From Solemya velesiana gill symbiont (lineage in GTDB: Bacteria; Pseudomonadota; Gammaproteobacteria; Chromatiales; Chromatiaceae): a DNA stretch of 34,539 nt. Of the stretch, positions 6,235 to 15,628 are shown one piece after another. The translations under genes were made by a program, and so were the position numbers. Below the pieces are notes generated by a model, which was given only the letters and a program-made list of their open reading frames with translations, did not search any database and had not been told where the DNA came from. How positions within the stretch are numbered: the first letter of the stretch is position 1; each line of letters starts with the position of its first letter. The DNA is taken from positions 1 to 34,539 of the forward strand of contig NZ_MPRJ01000041.1 of assembly GCF_002020805.1 (NCBI RefSeq), given 5' to 3'.

Positions 6235-8115
6235 ATGAAAGCAGATATCCAGCCGGTCATGCAGGACTACGGCATTAGCCGTTGGGGTGGTGGCTATTTC
6301 GGGATCAATCCCGATGGTCATGTGACGGTTCGCCCTGATCGCAAGGGAGATGCCCAGATCGATCTCTACCAACTGGCCAGCGAGGTGCGCCAGAGCGGCC
6401 TCAGCCTGCCCGTGCTGGTGCGGTTTACCGATATCCTGCATGATCGTGTTGCTGCGCTTTGCAGCAGTTTTTCCGAGGCCTTTGAAGAGTTCTCCTACCA
6501 GGGGCGATATACCGCTGTATATCCCGTCAAGGTGAATCAGCAACGCAGCGTGGTGGAAGAGATCCTTGCAAAGGGGAGGGGCTGCGTGGGGCTTGAAGCC
6601 GGCAGCAAGCCGGAGTTGATGGCCGTGCTGGGGCAGTCTCTTCCAGGCGGTGTAATAGTCTGCAACGGTTACAAGGACCGAGAGTATGTCCGGCTCGCCC
6701 TGATTGGCCTGCGGCTGGGGCATCGCGTCTATATCGTAATTGAAAAGCTCTCCGAGCTGGCCATGGTGCTCCAGGAGTCCAGGGATTTGGGCGTGGAACC
6801 GCTGCTGGGGGTAAGAATCAGGGTATCGGTTGCTGCAGTTGGTAATTGGCAGGACAGCGGGGGAGAGAAGGCCAAGTTCGGTCTCACGGCCGGCCAGTTG
6901 CTGGCGCTCGTGGAGCAGTTGAAATCAGAGGATAAGCTTGACCGGCTCCAACTGCTTCATTCACACATTGGCTCCCAGATACCCAACCTGCGGGATATTC
7001 GCCAGTGCATGGATGAAGTGGCCCGTTTCTACGGAGAACTGCGGCTGCTCGGCGCCGATATCCAGGTGGTTGATGTTGGCGGGGGGCTGGGTGTCGATTA
7101 CGAGGGTACGGCCACCCGCCATTTCTGCTCCATGAACTATGGTCCAGGGGCTTACGCCAGGGAAGTGGTCAAGGCCCTGAGTCGCATTTGTGACGAACAG
7201 GCCTTGCCCTGCCCGGATATTTTCAGTGAATCCGGCCGTGCGCTGACAGCGCACCATGCCATGCTGATGGTCAATGTCATCGATTTCGAGCTGGCTCCAG
7301 CGGGTATCGATGAGATCGAACTGGACGCCGATGTACCTGAGGTGCTCAACACCATGAAGCACCAGCTCGAGACGGCAGCCATCCATTCGCCCTCCGAGGT
7401 ATACCAGGAGGCGGAGCACGGTCTCGGGGAGGCGAGGGAGCTTTTCCATCACGGTGAACTCTCCCTGGAGCAGCGCTCCATGGTCGAGGGGCTGTTCTAC
7501 GGAGTATGCCGCAAACTGATACCGCGTTTGCGTGCGGAGTCCCGCCGCGACCGGGAACTGCTCGATACCCTGAGGGAGAAGCTGGCGGACCGACTGTTCA
7601 TGAATTTCTCCCTCTTCCAATCGTTGCCGGATGTCTGGGCCATTGACCAGATTTTTCCCGTGATGCCCCTGCACCGCCTGAATGAACAGCCGATGCGTAG
7701 TGGTGTTCTGCATGATCTTACCTGTGACTCGGATGGCTATATCGGCCAATACGTGGACCGCGATGGTATCGAGTCCACCCTTCCTGTACATGAACTAACG
7801 CCGGGAGAGCCTTACCTGATGGGTATTTTTCTGGTCGGCGCATACCAGGAGATTCTCGGCGACATGCACAACCTGTTTGGGGATGCCGATGCGGTGAATC
7901 TTGAACTCGACGGCAAGGGGGGATATCGACTTACCCAGTCGGAAAGAGGTGACTCGGTTGATGAACTGCTGCGCTATGTGCATTTCGCACCGGAGCGGCT
8001 GCTGGCGAACTACAAGCGCAAGCTGGCGGATGCGGGTGTTGGCCGGGATGAGTCACAGGCACTGTTTCGCGAACTGGAGGCCGGTCTGCACGGTTACACC
8101 TATTTCGAAGATTAG
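6235..8115 (+). CDS. speA: Biosynthetic arginine decarboxylase (SpeA)
   Basis: This 626-residue PLP-dependent, fold III enzyme has the normal length for bacterial biosynthetic arginine decarboxylases. It converts arginine to agmatine, the first step of one putrescine and spermidine route. Visible motifs are the PLP lysine Lys99 in YTAVYPVKVNQ, HSHIGSQ near 242-248, the glycine-rich phosphate loop VVDVGGGLGVDYEG near 278-291, SESGRA at 331-336, and the C-terminal active-site cysteine Cys497 in LHDLTCDSDG. The ribosome site before ATG 6235 is weak. No agmatinase or agmatine deiminase is in the window, so the next step must be encoded elsewhere. It is convergent with the EAL gene, with only 11 bases between the stops. 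Confidence 0.96.
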   Translation: MKADIQPVMQDYGISRWGGGYFGINPDGHVTVRPDRKGDAQIDLYQLASEVRQSGLSLPVLVRFTDILHDRVAALCSSFSEAFEEFSYQGRYTAVYPVKVNQQRSVVEEILAKGRGCVGLEAGSKPELMAVLGQSLPGGVIVCNGYKDREYVRLALIGLRLGHRVYIVIEKLSELAMVLQESRDLGVEPLLGVRIRVSVAAVGNWQDSGGEKAKFGLTAGQLLALVEQLKSEDKLDRLQLLHSHIGSQIPNLRDIRQCMDEVARFYGELRLLGADIQVVDVGGGLGVDYEGTATRHFCSMNYGPGAYAREVVKALSRICDEQALPCPDIFSESGRALTAHHAMLMVNVIDFELAPAGIDEIELDADVPEVLNTMKHQLETAAIHSPSEVYQEAEHGLGEARELFHHGELSLEQRSMVEGLFYGVCRKLIPRLRAESRRDRELLDTLREKLADRLFMNFSLFQSLPDVWAIDQIFPVMPLHRLNEQPMRSGVLHDLTCDSDGYIGQYVDRDGIESTLPVHELTPGEPYLMGIFLVGAYQEILGDMHNLFGDADAVNLELDGKGGYRLTQSERGDSVDELLRYVHFAPERLLANYKRKLADAGVGRDESQALFRELEAGLHGYTYFED

Positions 8116-8126
8116 GCGTTGTCTCA

Positions 8127-10757
8127 TCACTCCTGCTGTTTTGATGAAGTGATGTTTGAAGGCGATGTGTGCCAGAACTCCTGGCGGATCATCTCGATCA
8201 CCTCTTTTCCACTAACGGGTTTACTCAGCAGGTAGCCCTGCATTTCGTCGCAATTCTCCTTGCGCAGAAACTCCATCTGTTGTTTGTTCTCCACGCCCTC
8301 TGCTAGTACCCGGAGATTCAAACTGTGCCCAAGGGCAACGATAGCGCAGCAGATGGCGGCGTCATTGCTGCTGCCAGGAATGTCGTCAATGAAGGATTTA
8401 TCGATCTTGAGTCGATCGATGGGGAACTTTTTCAAGTAGTTCAGGGATGAATAACCGGTACCGAAATCATCAACCGCGATCTGCAAACCAAGAGCGGAGA
8501 GTTCCTGTAGTGCCATCTCCATGAATTCGGCGTTTTCCATCAGGCTGGACTCGGTGATCTCCAGTTCCAGGCTGTTGTGCTCGATGCGGGTGCTTTCGAT
8601 GATTTGTGCGACTTTATCGATAAAGTCACGCTGTTTCAGTTGTATGGAGGAGACATTGACCGCAAGGGTCAGGCCTTTGATGCCTGCCTGTTCCCAGGTT
8701 TCCAGTTGCTGACATGCGTTGTGGAGAGACTGCAGTCCCAGCTTGTGTATCAGGCCGGTGTTCTCTGCCACCTTGATGAAGTTTTCGGGTGGAACAACGC
8801 CCAAATCCGGATGCTCCCAGCGTGAGAGCGCCTCGAGACCGATGATGGCGCCTGTCTGCAGATCGAACTGGGGTTGGTAGAACAGCTGTATGCTGTTCTG
8901 CTCTGCGCCGTGGCGCAGGGCATTTTCCACCGCAAGATTCCAGCGGAAAGGTTCGATCATCTCCGTTGAGAAAAATTGGAAATTGTTTCCGCCGAGTGAC
9001 TTGGCGCGATACATGGCGGCGTCGGCATGCTTCAGAAGATCCGATGAGTTATCGCCATCTCGAGGATAGAGGGCTATACCTATGCTGGGAGTGAGAAACA
9101 GTTCATGGCCATCTATTTGCAGGGGGTCGGTGAATGCCCGGATGATTTTTTCCCCCACCAGTACCGTGTCGAAATCCTCTTTCAGCTCCTGAAGGATAAT
9201 GAGGAATTCGTCGCCACCCATTCTGCCAAGGGTGTCGACGCTGCGCAGGCAGCCCTGTAGGCGCTCCGCGACATGCCCAAGCACCTTGTCGCCAACAGCA
9301 TGGCCGAGGGTATCGTTGATGTTCTTGAACCTGTCCAGGTCCATGAGCAAGAGCGCCATGTGGTGGTCGTAGCGTCCCGCATAGTTGACTGCCTGCTCCA
9401 GGCGGTCGTGGAACAGCTGTCTGTTGGGTAGGCCGGTCAACAGGTCGTAGTAGGCCAGGCGATGAATGCGTTCCTGGATCTGCTTCTGCCTGGCAATGTC
9501 CGAATAAACACCGATGTAGTTGGTGATAAGGTCGTCAATGGAGCGCATGGCCGAGATGCTCAGCCACTCGGGAAGCACTTCGCCATTTTTCTGTCGATTC
9601 CAGATCTCTCCCTGCCATGCCCCCAGGGTCTTGATTTGATCCAGCATGTTGGCATAGAAATGCTTGTCGTGATGGCCGGATTTCATAATGCCTATAGGTT
9701 GTCCCTCTATCTCCTCCTTGGAATAGCCGGTGTGTTTGTAAAAGGCCGGATTGGCAGAGATGATGGTGCCGTCGGCATTGGTTACGATGACAGCATCCGG
9801 TGAATTGTCGATCACCTGTCCCGCCAGGGCCAGTTGGCCTTGGATGTATTGTCTCTCCTCTATGGCGCCCTTGGCGATCAACGTCGTGATGCCCATGATG
9901 CCGATATAGATCTGCAGGAGTACCAGGGACTCTTGAACGTTGCCACGGGAGAAAGCGCCAAAACCCTCCGAAGTACCGAGAATCGAAAGCACTGCCAGGG
10001 CGATAAGCGCACTCATGGTCACCGGGTGCCCAAAGCGGAAGATGGCCCATACCAATAGAGGCAGTGGTACGAAGGTCAGGGGATAGTTGTGCAGGTGGTC
10101 AGGCAATCCGCTGCCGAAGACATAGTGAAATACCACAATCGTGGCGAAACCCAGTATCAACAACTCGAAATACTCGAGGGGAGAGAGCGCGTCCAGTTTC
10201 AGTTTCCAGGTCAGTGCCAGGGGTGCGATCAGAAGGACCCCGGCAGCATCTCCGGACCACCAGGTCAGGAAGTTGGACAGCGCTGAAGCCTCGTCGATCA
10301 TCCCGCTTGCCCAGAGAGCCATGGTTCCAAGTAAAGCCCCGCTAACGGGTGCAAGCAATACACAGAGCAGAATGAACTGTACGGTGGATCGGGTTGTCGT
10401 CAGCAGGGTGTCCGCATGGGTGAATCGGGTGATCAGCCAGCAGCCGATTATGGCTTCTGCTGTGCCCGGTAGTGCCATGCCCAATGCGGCCGGCCATGGC
10501 AGTCCGCTGAGCAATGAGTCCAGGAGACTCGCGGTAAGGATCGCCCACCAGATGCCGTAGCCGTGCTTTATCATGCCGGCCACAGCGATACCTGCAGCAA
10601 ACCAGAGGGGTGAGACGCTGGTATCCAGCACTGGCAGTTGACCGCTCAATCTCGCGCACAGGAAATAGAGCAAGCCGTAGCTGAGCCAGGGCGGAAGTGC
10701 CAGCGGCGCTGTTTGCCTTAATTTACTGAGTGCTGGCCCCATTCTATAGAAACCCAT
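8127..10757 (-). CDS. MASE1-PAS-GGDEF-EAL membrane c-di-GMP signalling protein
   Basis: This is an 876-residue inner-membrane protein. Residues 20-300 form a MASE1-like sensor with about eight hydrophobic helices. A PAS domain follows (about 308-425: VIDNSPDAVIVTNADG, NPAFYKHTGYS). The GGDEF domain (about 433-597) has an intact GGDEF at 514-518 and an RSVD inhibitory site at 505-508. The EAL domain (about 605-860) keeps EAL (642-644), NVSSIQL, ELEITES, DDFGTGYSSL, KIDKSF and LAEGVE, so phosphodiesterase activity is expected. Which activity dominates cannot be told from sequence. A GGGAGG sequence directly abuts ATG 10757, so the start could instead be the ATG at 10742. It is divergent from polA. 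Confidence 0.92.
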   Translation of the reverse strand: MGFYRMGPALSKLRQTAPLALPPWLSYGLLYFLCARLSGQLPVLDTSVSPLWFAAGIAVAGMIKHGYGIWWAILTASLLDSLLSGLPWPAALGMALPGTAEAIIGCWLITRFTHADTLLTTTRSTVQFILLCVLLAPVSGALLGTMALWASGMIDEASALSNFLTWWSGDAAGVLLIAPLALTWKLKLDALSPLEYFELLILGFATIVVFHYVFGSGLPDHLHNYPLTFVPLPLLVWAIFRFGHPVTMSALIALAVLSILGTSEGFGAFSRGNVQESLVLLQIYIGIMGITTLIAKGAIEERQYIQGQLALAGQVIDNSPDAVIVTNADGTIISANPAFYKHTGYSKEEIEGQPIGIMKSGHHDKHFYANMLDQIKTLGAWQGEIWNRQKNGEVLPEWLSISAMRSIDDLITNYIGVYSDIARQKQIQERIHRLAYYDLLTGLPNRQLFHDRLEQAVNYAGRYDHHMALLLMDLDRFKNINDTLGHAVGDKVLGHVAERLQGCLRSVDTLGRMGGDEFLIILQELKEDFDTVLVGEKIIRAFTDPLQIDGHELFLTPSIGIALYPRDGDNSSDLLKHADAAMYRAKSLGGNNFQFFSTEMIEPFRWNLAVENALRHGAEQNSIQLFYQPQFDLQTGAIIGLEALSRWEHPDLGVVPPENFIKVAENTGLIHKLGLQSLHNACQQLETWEQAGIKGLTLAVNVSSIQLKQRDFIDKVAQIIESTRIEHNSLELEITESSLMENAEFMEMALQELSALGLQIAVDDFGTGYSSLNYLKKFPIDRLKIDKSFIDDIPGSSNDAAICCAIVALGHSLNLRVLAEGVENKQQMEFLRKENCDEMQGYLLSKPVSGKEVIEMIRQEFWHTSPSNITSSKQQE

Positions 10758-10916
10758 CCTCCCAGGTTGGCCTGTAAGTCATCCATTACTTTCCTCATTA
10801 TGGCAGGAAATAATTGTTTGATGGAATTGAGGGCCAACACGGAGTATTCGTGTAGTGTTTACAGGCAGCAGTTGGGGTATCCTGCCAACGCAATTCAAAA
10901 AAACCAGATAGACATT

Positions 10917-13622
10917 ATGAGTGCTGAAAAACCCTTTATCCTGGTGGATGGCTCCTCCTACCTGTTTCGCGCCTACCATGCCCTTCCGCCATTGACCAAT
11001 TCCAAGGGCGAGGCCACGGGCGCCATCGTCGGTGTGGTCAACATGCTGCGGAAACTGATCGATGAATACGGACCCGAGCACATGGCGGTTGTGTTCGATG
11101 CCCCGGGGGGAAGTTTCCGCAACGAGATGTACGACCAGTACAAGGCCAACCGGCCGCCCATGCCCGATGACCTGCGGGAGCAGATAGAGCCGCTGCATGC
11201 CATCGTCAAGGCGATGGGGCTGCCGCTGCTGATGGTCCCCGGCGTGGAGGCGGACGACGTGATCGGGACCCTGGCCACACAAGCTTCACGGGAGGGGATG
11301 CAGACCCTCATCTCTACAGGCGACAAGGATCTTGCCCAGTTGGTGGACGACCACGTCACCCTGATCAACACCATGAACAACGCCCTGATGGATCACGACG
11401 GCGTGGTAACCAAGTTCGGCGTAAGGCCGGATCAGATCATCGATTACCTGGCGCTGGTGGGGGACTCCTCGGACAACATCCCTGGGGTGCCCAAGTGCGG
11501 ACCGAAGACTGCAACCAAATGGCTGGGGGAATACGGCAACCTGGATAACCTGGTGGAAAATGCAGGCCAGGTTAAGGGCAAAGTGGGCGAGTATCTGCGC
11601 GACAACCTGGAGCAGCTTGCCCTCTCCCGTGAACTGACGCGGATTCGCTGTGACCTAGAACTGGAACAAACGCCCGGGGATCTGAAGCCGGCCTCCGCAG
11701 ACACTGTAGCGTTGAAACGTCTCTATGGCCGGATCGAGGCGAGACGTCTGCTGGAGACCCTGGGTGAGGGGGCTGCAGAGGAGGTACAGCCAGAGGCCGT
11801 TGAGATCGAAAGCCGGTATGAAACGGTGCTGACCCGGGGTGATTTCGATGGCTGGCTGGAACGCCTGGGCAAAGCCGAACGGTTTGCGTTCGATACCGAG
11901 ACCACCAGCCTGGACTACATGCAGGCTGAACTGGTGGGTGTCTCTTTCAGTGTAGAGGCGGGAGAAGCAGCTTACGTGCCCGTGGCCCATGTCTATCCGG
12001 GTGCGCCGGAGCAACTGGGCCGTGACGAGGTACTGCTGCGTTTGAAGCCACTGTTGGAGGATCCGGACAAACCAAAGGTGGGGCAGAACCTGAAGTACGA
12101 TATGAGCGTGCTGGCCCGCTATGGTATCGAGATGCTGGGTGTGGCCTTCGATACCATGCTGGAGTCCTATGTCGCCAACTCCACGGCCACCCGCCACGAT
12201 ATGGACTCCCTTGCCCAGAACTACCTTGGGCACCAGACCATCAAGTTTGAGGATGTAGCGGGCAAGGGGGCCAAGCAGGTCACTTTCGACCAGGTGCCCC
12301 TGGAGCAGGCAGGGCCCTACGCCGCGGAAGATGCCGATATCACGCTTCGGTTGCATGAAGCCCTCTGGCCCCAGGTAGAGAGGGAGTCGTCGCTTCAGGC
12401 GCTGTTTCAATCCCTGGAAATGCCCCTGGTGCCAGTGTTGTCGCGGCTCGAACGGACGGGAGTGCACATCGACAGCGCCATGCTGGAACAGCAGAGCAGG
12501 GAGCTGGCCCAAAGGATGCACGAGCTGGAGCAGCAGGCTTATGGTATTGCGGGGCACCAGTTCAGCCTGGGGTCGCCCAAGCAGATCGGGCAGATATTCT
12601 TCGAGGAGCTGAAGCTTCCGGTGATCGCCAAGACACCCAAGGGCGCGCCCTCCACTGCAGAATCGGTGCTCCAGGAGCTGGCGGACCAGGGCTATGAGCT
12701 GCCATTGGTGATTCTGCAGCACCGCGGGCTTTCAAAGCTCAAGTCCACCTATACCGACAAGCTGCCCCTGATGGTGGATTTGCGCAGCGGGCGGGTGCAT
12801 ACCTCTTACCACCAGGCGGTAGCCGCTACCGGTCGGTTGAGTTCATCGGATCCAAATCTGCAGAACATACCCGTGCGCACGGAAGAGGGGCGGCGCATCC
12901 GGCAGGCTTTCATCCCGGAGGAGGGCTACCGGATTGTGGCAGCGGATTACTCCCAGATCGAGTTGCGCATCATGGCCCACCTGTCCAGTGACGAGGGGCT
13001 GCAGAGCGCTTTTTCCCAGGGGCTGGACATCCATCGCGCCACGGCTGCAGAGGTGTTTGGTGCCGCATCACCGGAACAGGTGGCAGGCGAGCAGCGTCGC
13101 TCTGCCAAGGCGATTAACTTCGGCTTGATCTACGGTATGTCTGCCTTTGGCCTAGCCAAGCAACTGGGAATCGAGCGGGGTGCTGCCCAGGAGTACGTGG
13201 ACCTCTATTTTGAGCGATATCCGGGGGTCAAGGCGTACATGGACCGCATCCGTGCCGAGGCCCAGGAGCAGGGCTACGTGGAGACGATGTTCGGCCGTCG
13301 ACTCTATCTGCCGGAGATCAATGCACGCAACAAGATGCGCCAGGCCGCAGCAGAGCGTACCGCAATCAACGCACCGATGCAGGGAACCGCATCGGACATC
13401 ATCAAGCGGGCGATGCTCGCCGTGGATGCCTGGATTGAAAGTGAAAATCCGCCGGTGCGCATGATCATGCAGGTACACGACGAACTGGTGTTCGAGGTGC
13501 AGGAGGATGTGCTGGATGAGGCCTGCGGGCGGATCAGGTCGTGCATGGAATCAGCAGCGGAGCTGAAGGTACCGCTGGTGGTGAATGTGGGAGTCGGTGA
13601 TAACTGGGACGAGGCGCATTAG
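10917..13622 (+). CDS. polA: DNA polymerase I
   Basis: This is a 901-residue replicative-repair polymerase. The frame is open from 10767, but homology starts at ATG 10917 (MSAEKPFILVDGSSYLFRAY), which I take as the start; there is no strong ribosome site. Residues 1-290 form the 5'-3' flap exonuclease (GVEADDVIGTLA, STGDKDLAQLV, GDSSDNIPGV). The 3'-5' proofreading domain retains its Asp326-x-Glu328 metal site (FDTETTSLD). The polymerase domain has DYSQIELRIMAHLSSD (catalytic Asp677), the O-helix KAINFGLIYGMS and QVHDELVFEV (Asp855). All three activities should be present. It fills gaps in Okazaki fragment processing and excision repair. It is followed by a candidate small RNA gene, as in other gammaproteobacteria. 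Confidence 0.97.
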   Translation: MSAEKPFILVDGSSYLFRAYHALPPLTNSKGEATGAIVGVVNMLRKLIDEYGPEHMAVVFDAPGGSFRNEMYDQYKANRPPMPDDLREQIEPLHAIVKAMGLPLLMVPGVEADDVIGTLATQASREGMQTLISTGDKDLAQLVDDHVTLINTMNNALMDHDGVVTKFGVRPDQIIDYLALVGDSSDNIPGVPKCGPKTATKWLGEYGNLDNLVENAGQVKGKVGEYLRDNLEQLALSRELTRIRCDLELEQTPGDLKPASADTVALKRLYGRIEARRLLETLGEGAAEEVQPEAVEIESRYETVLTRGDFDGWLERLGKAERFAFDTETTSLDYMQAELVGVSFSVEAGEAAYVPVAHVYPGAPEQLGRDEVLLRLKPLLEDPDKPKVGQNLKYDMSVLARYGIEMLGVAFDTMLESYVANSTATRHDMDSLAQNYLGHQTIKFEDVAGKGAKQVTFDQVPLEQAGPYAAEDADITLRLHEALWPQVERESSLQALFQSLEMPLVPVLSRLERTGVHIDSAMLEQQSRELAQRMHELEQQAYGIAGHQFSLGSPKQIGQIFFEELKLPVIAKTPKGAPSTAESVLQELADQGYELPLVILQHRGLSKLKSTYTDKLPLMVDLRSGRVHTSYHQAVAATGRLSSSDPNLQNIPVRTEEGRRIRQAFIPEEGYRIVAADYSQIELRIMAHLSSDEGLQSAFSQGLDIHRATAAEVFGAASPEQVAGEQRRSAKAINFGLIYGMSAFGLAKQLGIERGAAQEYVDLYFERYPGVKAYMDRIRAEAQEQGYVETMFGRRLYLPEINARNKMRQAAAERTAINAPMQGTASDIIKRAMLAVDAWIESENPPVRMIMQVHDELVFEVQEDVLDEACGRIRSCMESAAELKVPLVVNVGVGDNWDEAH

Positions 13623-13791
13623 CCAATTCGCGGCGCTTTAACAGGTTATCCATGGCGGGATCAATCGCAGCTGCGGGCATGCGTGACGGTTCTCGTTTCC
13701 CGCTGTTTATCCTGCGTATCAGCAGGTAAATCAGGAAATTCCCAGGGGCTTCGGGATGGTGACTTTTTTCCTACAATTTTGGTAGGGAACC

Positions 13792-13834
13792 TTTACTGAT
13801 AACGGGAGTCATACTTTATAACGTCAGCTGACGT
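13792..13834 (+). promoter_or_regulatory. Promoter with palindromic operator in the polA-engB gap
   Basis: TTTACT (13792-13797) and TTTATA (13815-13820), separated by 17 bases, form a plausible sigma-70 promoter. An overlapping GAACCT-N16-TCATA also resembles an extracytoplasmic (sigma-E/AlgU-type) promoter. The perfect 14-base palindrome ACGTCAGCTGACGT (13821-13834) abuts the -10 box and covers the predicted start, the classic position for a repressor operator. An imperfect inverted repeat, TTCCTAC/GTAGGGAA, lies just upstream (13768-13789). Confidence 0.55.
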
Positions 13835-13933
13835 CATGGATCGCTAATCCCCGTGCGATCCTGAGCCTGGCTCCCAAGCCAGGCAATCCGGTCCCGACAA
13901 CCCCGCTCCCCCTTGGGTGTCGGGATCTTTTTT
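13827..13933 (+). ncRNA. Candidate small regulatory RNA between polA and engB
   Basis: A transcript of about 107 nucleotides is predicted from the promoter at 13792-13820 to the terminator ending near 13933. It has no ORF. It would contain a perfect eight-base-pair hairpin GCCTGGCT/AGCCAGGC with loop CCCA (13865-13884) and a terminator stem. C-rich unpaired stretches are ATCCCCG near 13846-13852, the hairpin loop, and the terminator loop with CCCC and CCCCC. Such C-rich loops can pair with G-rich ribosome sites. The same gap holds Spot 42 (spf) in E. coli and ErsA in Pseudomonas. I see no clear primary-sequence similarity to Spot 42, so identity rests on position, size and structure. Confidence 0.55.
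13893..13933 (+). terminator. Rho-independent terminator of the candidate small RNA
   Basis: CCCGACA (13893-13899) pairs with TGTCGGG (13918-13924), extended by CCC/GGG past a bulged A. A run of six T residues follows after ATC. The orientation is plus strand. It could also end polA readthrough transcripts. Confidence 0.8.
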
Positions 13934-13962
13934 ACCAAAAAACAGGAATTATATTACTTCTC

Positions 13963-14559
13963 TTACAGCTGAAACCAGCTGTCCAGTACAGCGTGAGCCT
14001 GGTCCACGCCCTGGCGCTTGAGAGATGAGAAGAGCTGAACGGTCGCCTGGTCACCGAAGGGTGCGATTGCCTTCCTGATCTGCAGAAGCGCCTTGGAGGC
14101 GGCGCCGTGCTTGAGCTTGTCGGCCTTGGTCAACAGGATGTGGGCCGGCAAGCCGATCTGGGCGCTCCACTCCAGCATTTGGCGGTCGAACTCCTTGAGA
14201 GGGTGGCGTACGTCTACCAGCAGAATCACGCCACGCAGCGACTGGCGTTTCTCCAGGTAGGCCGCCAGTTCCTTCTGCCACTGCAGCTTGATCTTCTCTG
14301 CCACCTTGGCGTAGCCGTAGCCCGGCAGGTCAACCAGCCGACGTTCGTCATCCAGGGCGAAGAAGTTCAGCAACTGGGTGCGGCCCGGGGTCTTACTGGT
14401 CCGGGCCAGGCTGCGCTGCTGGCATAGGGTATTGATGGCACTTGATTTACCGGCGTTGGAGCGTCCGGCGAAGGCGACCTCGATTCCCTCGTCCGGAGGG
14501 GACTGATCGAGTTTGGCTGCACTGACGAGAAAACGGGCCTGGTGATAGAAGGGATTCAT
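13963..14559 (-). CDS. engB: Ribosome biogenesis GTP-binding protein EngB (YsxC/YihA)
   Basis: This 198-residue TRAFAC GTPase starts at ATG 14559. That start overlaps the moaC stop (ATGA), indicating translational coupling; the longer open frame upstream is moaC antisense-frame sequence and is not used. Motifs are G1 [10 protein letters not shown] (31-40), the switch TPGRTQ (58-62), G3 [10 protein letters not shown] (77-86), G4 TKADKL and a G5-like FSSLKRQG. EngB is needed for assembly of the large ribosomal subunit. It is the last gene of a minus-strand run (ppa, phosphoesterase, moaC, engB) and sits next to polA as in many gammaproteobacteria. Confidence 0.96.
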   Translation of the reverse strand: MNPFYHQARFLVSAAKLDQSPPDEGIEVAFAGRSNAGKSSAINTLCQQRSLARTSKTPGRTQLLNFFALDDERRLVDLPGYGYAKVAEKIKLQWQKELAAYLEKRQSLRGVILLVDVRHPLKEFDRQMLEWSAQIGLPAHILLTKADKLKHGAASKALLQIRKAIAPFGDQATVQLFSSLKRQGVDQAHAVLDSWFQL

Positions 14560-15029
14560 CGCTTCCAGTGGCCTGACTTCCCGCCGTCCTTCTCCAGCAG
14601 CTGCACCTGGTCTATGCACATGCCCCGGTCCACCGCCTTGCACATGTCGTGGATGGTCAGCAGCGCTACCTGGGTGGCGCACAGGGCCTCCATCTCCGCG
14701 CCTGTCTGGCCTCGTATTTCTACCCGGGTCTGGCAGTAGACGCTGGCACTCTCGGGCTCCGGGGTCAGGTCGATATTGACATGGGTGATGTAGAGAGGGT
14801 GGCATAGCGGGACAAGTTCCGATGTCTTCTTGGCCGCCATGATCCCGGCCACCCGGGCGATACCCAGTACATCCCCCTTTTTGTGGCCACCCTGCATGAT
14901 CAGTTCGAGGGTCTCCGGCAGCATCTTGATGCGGCCTTCGGTGATGGCTACCCGGTGGGTGTCGTCCTTGGCGCCGACATCCACCATGTGGGCATCGCCG
15001 GATTTGTTGAAATGGGTCAGATCGCTCAT
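14556..15029 (-). CDS. moaC: Cyclic pyranopterin monophosphate synthase (MoaC)
   Basis: This 157-residue protein has the usual MoaC length, with a GGTGGAG ribosome site six bases before ATG 15029. It carries the MoaC signatures [29 protein letters not shown] and [20 protein letters not shown] followed by CKA, with the active-site lysines and histidines of the family. It acts after MoaA to form cPMP in molybdenum cofactor synthesis. It is coupled to engB by a 4-base overlap. No other moa, moe or mob genes are nearby, so the rest of the pathway is elsewhere. Confidence 0.96.
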   Translation of the reverse strand: MSDLTHFNKSGDAHMVDVGAKDDTHRVAITEGRIKMLPETLELIMQGGHKKGDVLGIARVAGIMAAKKTSELVPLCHPLYITHVNIDLTPEPESASVYCQTRVEIRGQTGAEMEALCATQVALLTIHDMCKAVDRGMCIDQVQLLEKDGGKSGHWKR

Positions 15030-15041
15030 CGTCTACTCCAC

Positions 15042-15584
15042 CTAGGCTGTCTGCTGCGGCTGCTCGATGCTCTTGGGTATCTCGAAGATCTCGAATTCCA
15101 TGGTCTCCAGGTCCGCCATGATGTAGGTGGCTGGCGAGGTGCCGACGCCACCTGCGGTGCCTGGATCGACCAGGGGGGTCTTACCGCCCTTTATGTTGGG
15201 AATCTCGGTGATCGTAGTCTTGTGACTGTGTCCGCAGCAGACCAGATCCCAGTCGCCGGTGGTCGCCATGGCCCGGGCGTAGTGGGGATAGTGGACCAGG
15301 AAGATGCGTTTTCCCGCCAGTTCGACCCCTGCGTCCATCCCATGGTACTCGACCATGTTGCCGGGCTGGGTGATCAGCTTGCCCAGGGTGTAGAGGTCAC
15401 CCGTGTTGTTGCCGTGAATCACATGCACAGGCAGACCGTGCTTGTTGAGGCATTTCAGGGTACTGGGAGCCACGACGTCGCCGCAGTGGAGAATCGCTTC
15501 TGCGCCCCGCTGCTTGGCTTCCGCTGCGGCAAAATCGAGCAGGGGAATATGGTCGTGGCTGTCGGAGAGGATGCAAACTTTCAT
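15042..15584 (-). CDS. Calcineurin-like metallophosphoesterase (YfcE/MJ0936 family)
   Basis: This is a 180-residue protein from ATG 15584 ([12 protein letters not shown]). A GTG at 15611 directly after GGAGG is an alternative start that would add nine residues. It shows the metallophosphoesterase motif series SDSHDH, LHCGDVV, HGNN, VHYPHY and CGHSHK, so the dinuclear metal site is complete. Family members hydrolyse phosphodiesters such as bis-pNPP or cyclic nucleotides, and the physiological substrate is usually unknown. It lies 12 bases upstream of moaC and 44 bases downstream of ppa, on the same strand, probably co-transcribed. Confidence 0.85.
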   Translation of the reverse strand: MKVCILSDSHDHIPLLDFAAAEAKQRGAEAILHCGDVVAPSTLKCLNKHGLPVHVIHGNNTGDLYTLGKLITQPGNMVEYHGMDAGVELAGKRIFLVHYPHYARAMATTGDWDLVCCGHSHKTTITEIPNIKGGKTPLVDPGTAGGVGTSPATYIMADLETMEFEIFEIPKSIEQPQQTA

Positions 15585-15628
15585 GGTTTCGAGGTGTGAC
15601 AGGTGCCGCACCCTCCGGGTACTGCTGT

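Noticed and set aside
11655-12722. A 355-codon open frame antisense to polA
   Set aside because: It lies wholly within the DNA polymerase I gene. The translation has no motifs and is explained by codon bias.
13827-13933. Direct assignment of the polA-engB RNA as Spot 42
   Set aside because: Position and size fit, but the 5' region and the hairpins do not match the E. coli sequence as I know it, so no gene symbol was given.
14560-14805. An 82-residue N-terminal extension of EngB
   Set aside because: It reads through moaC in another frame. The family start and the ATGA overlap point to 14559.
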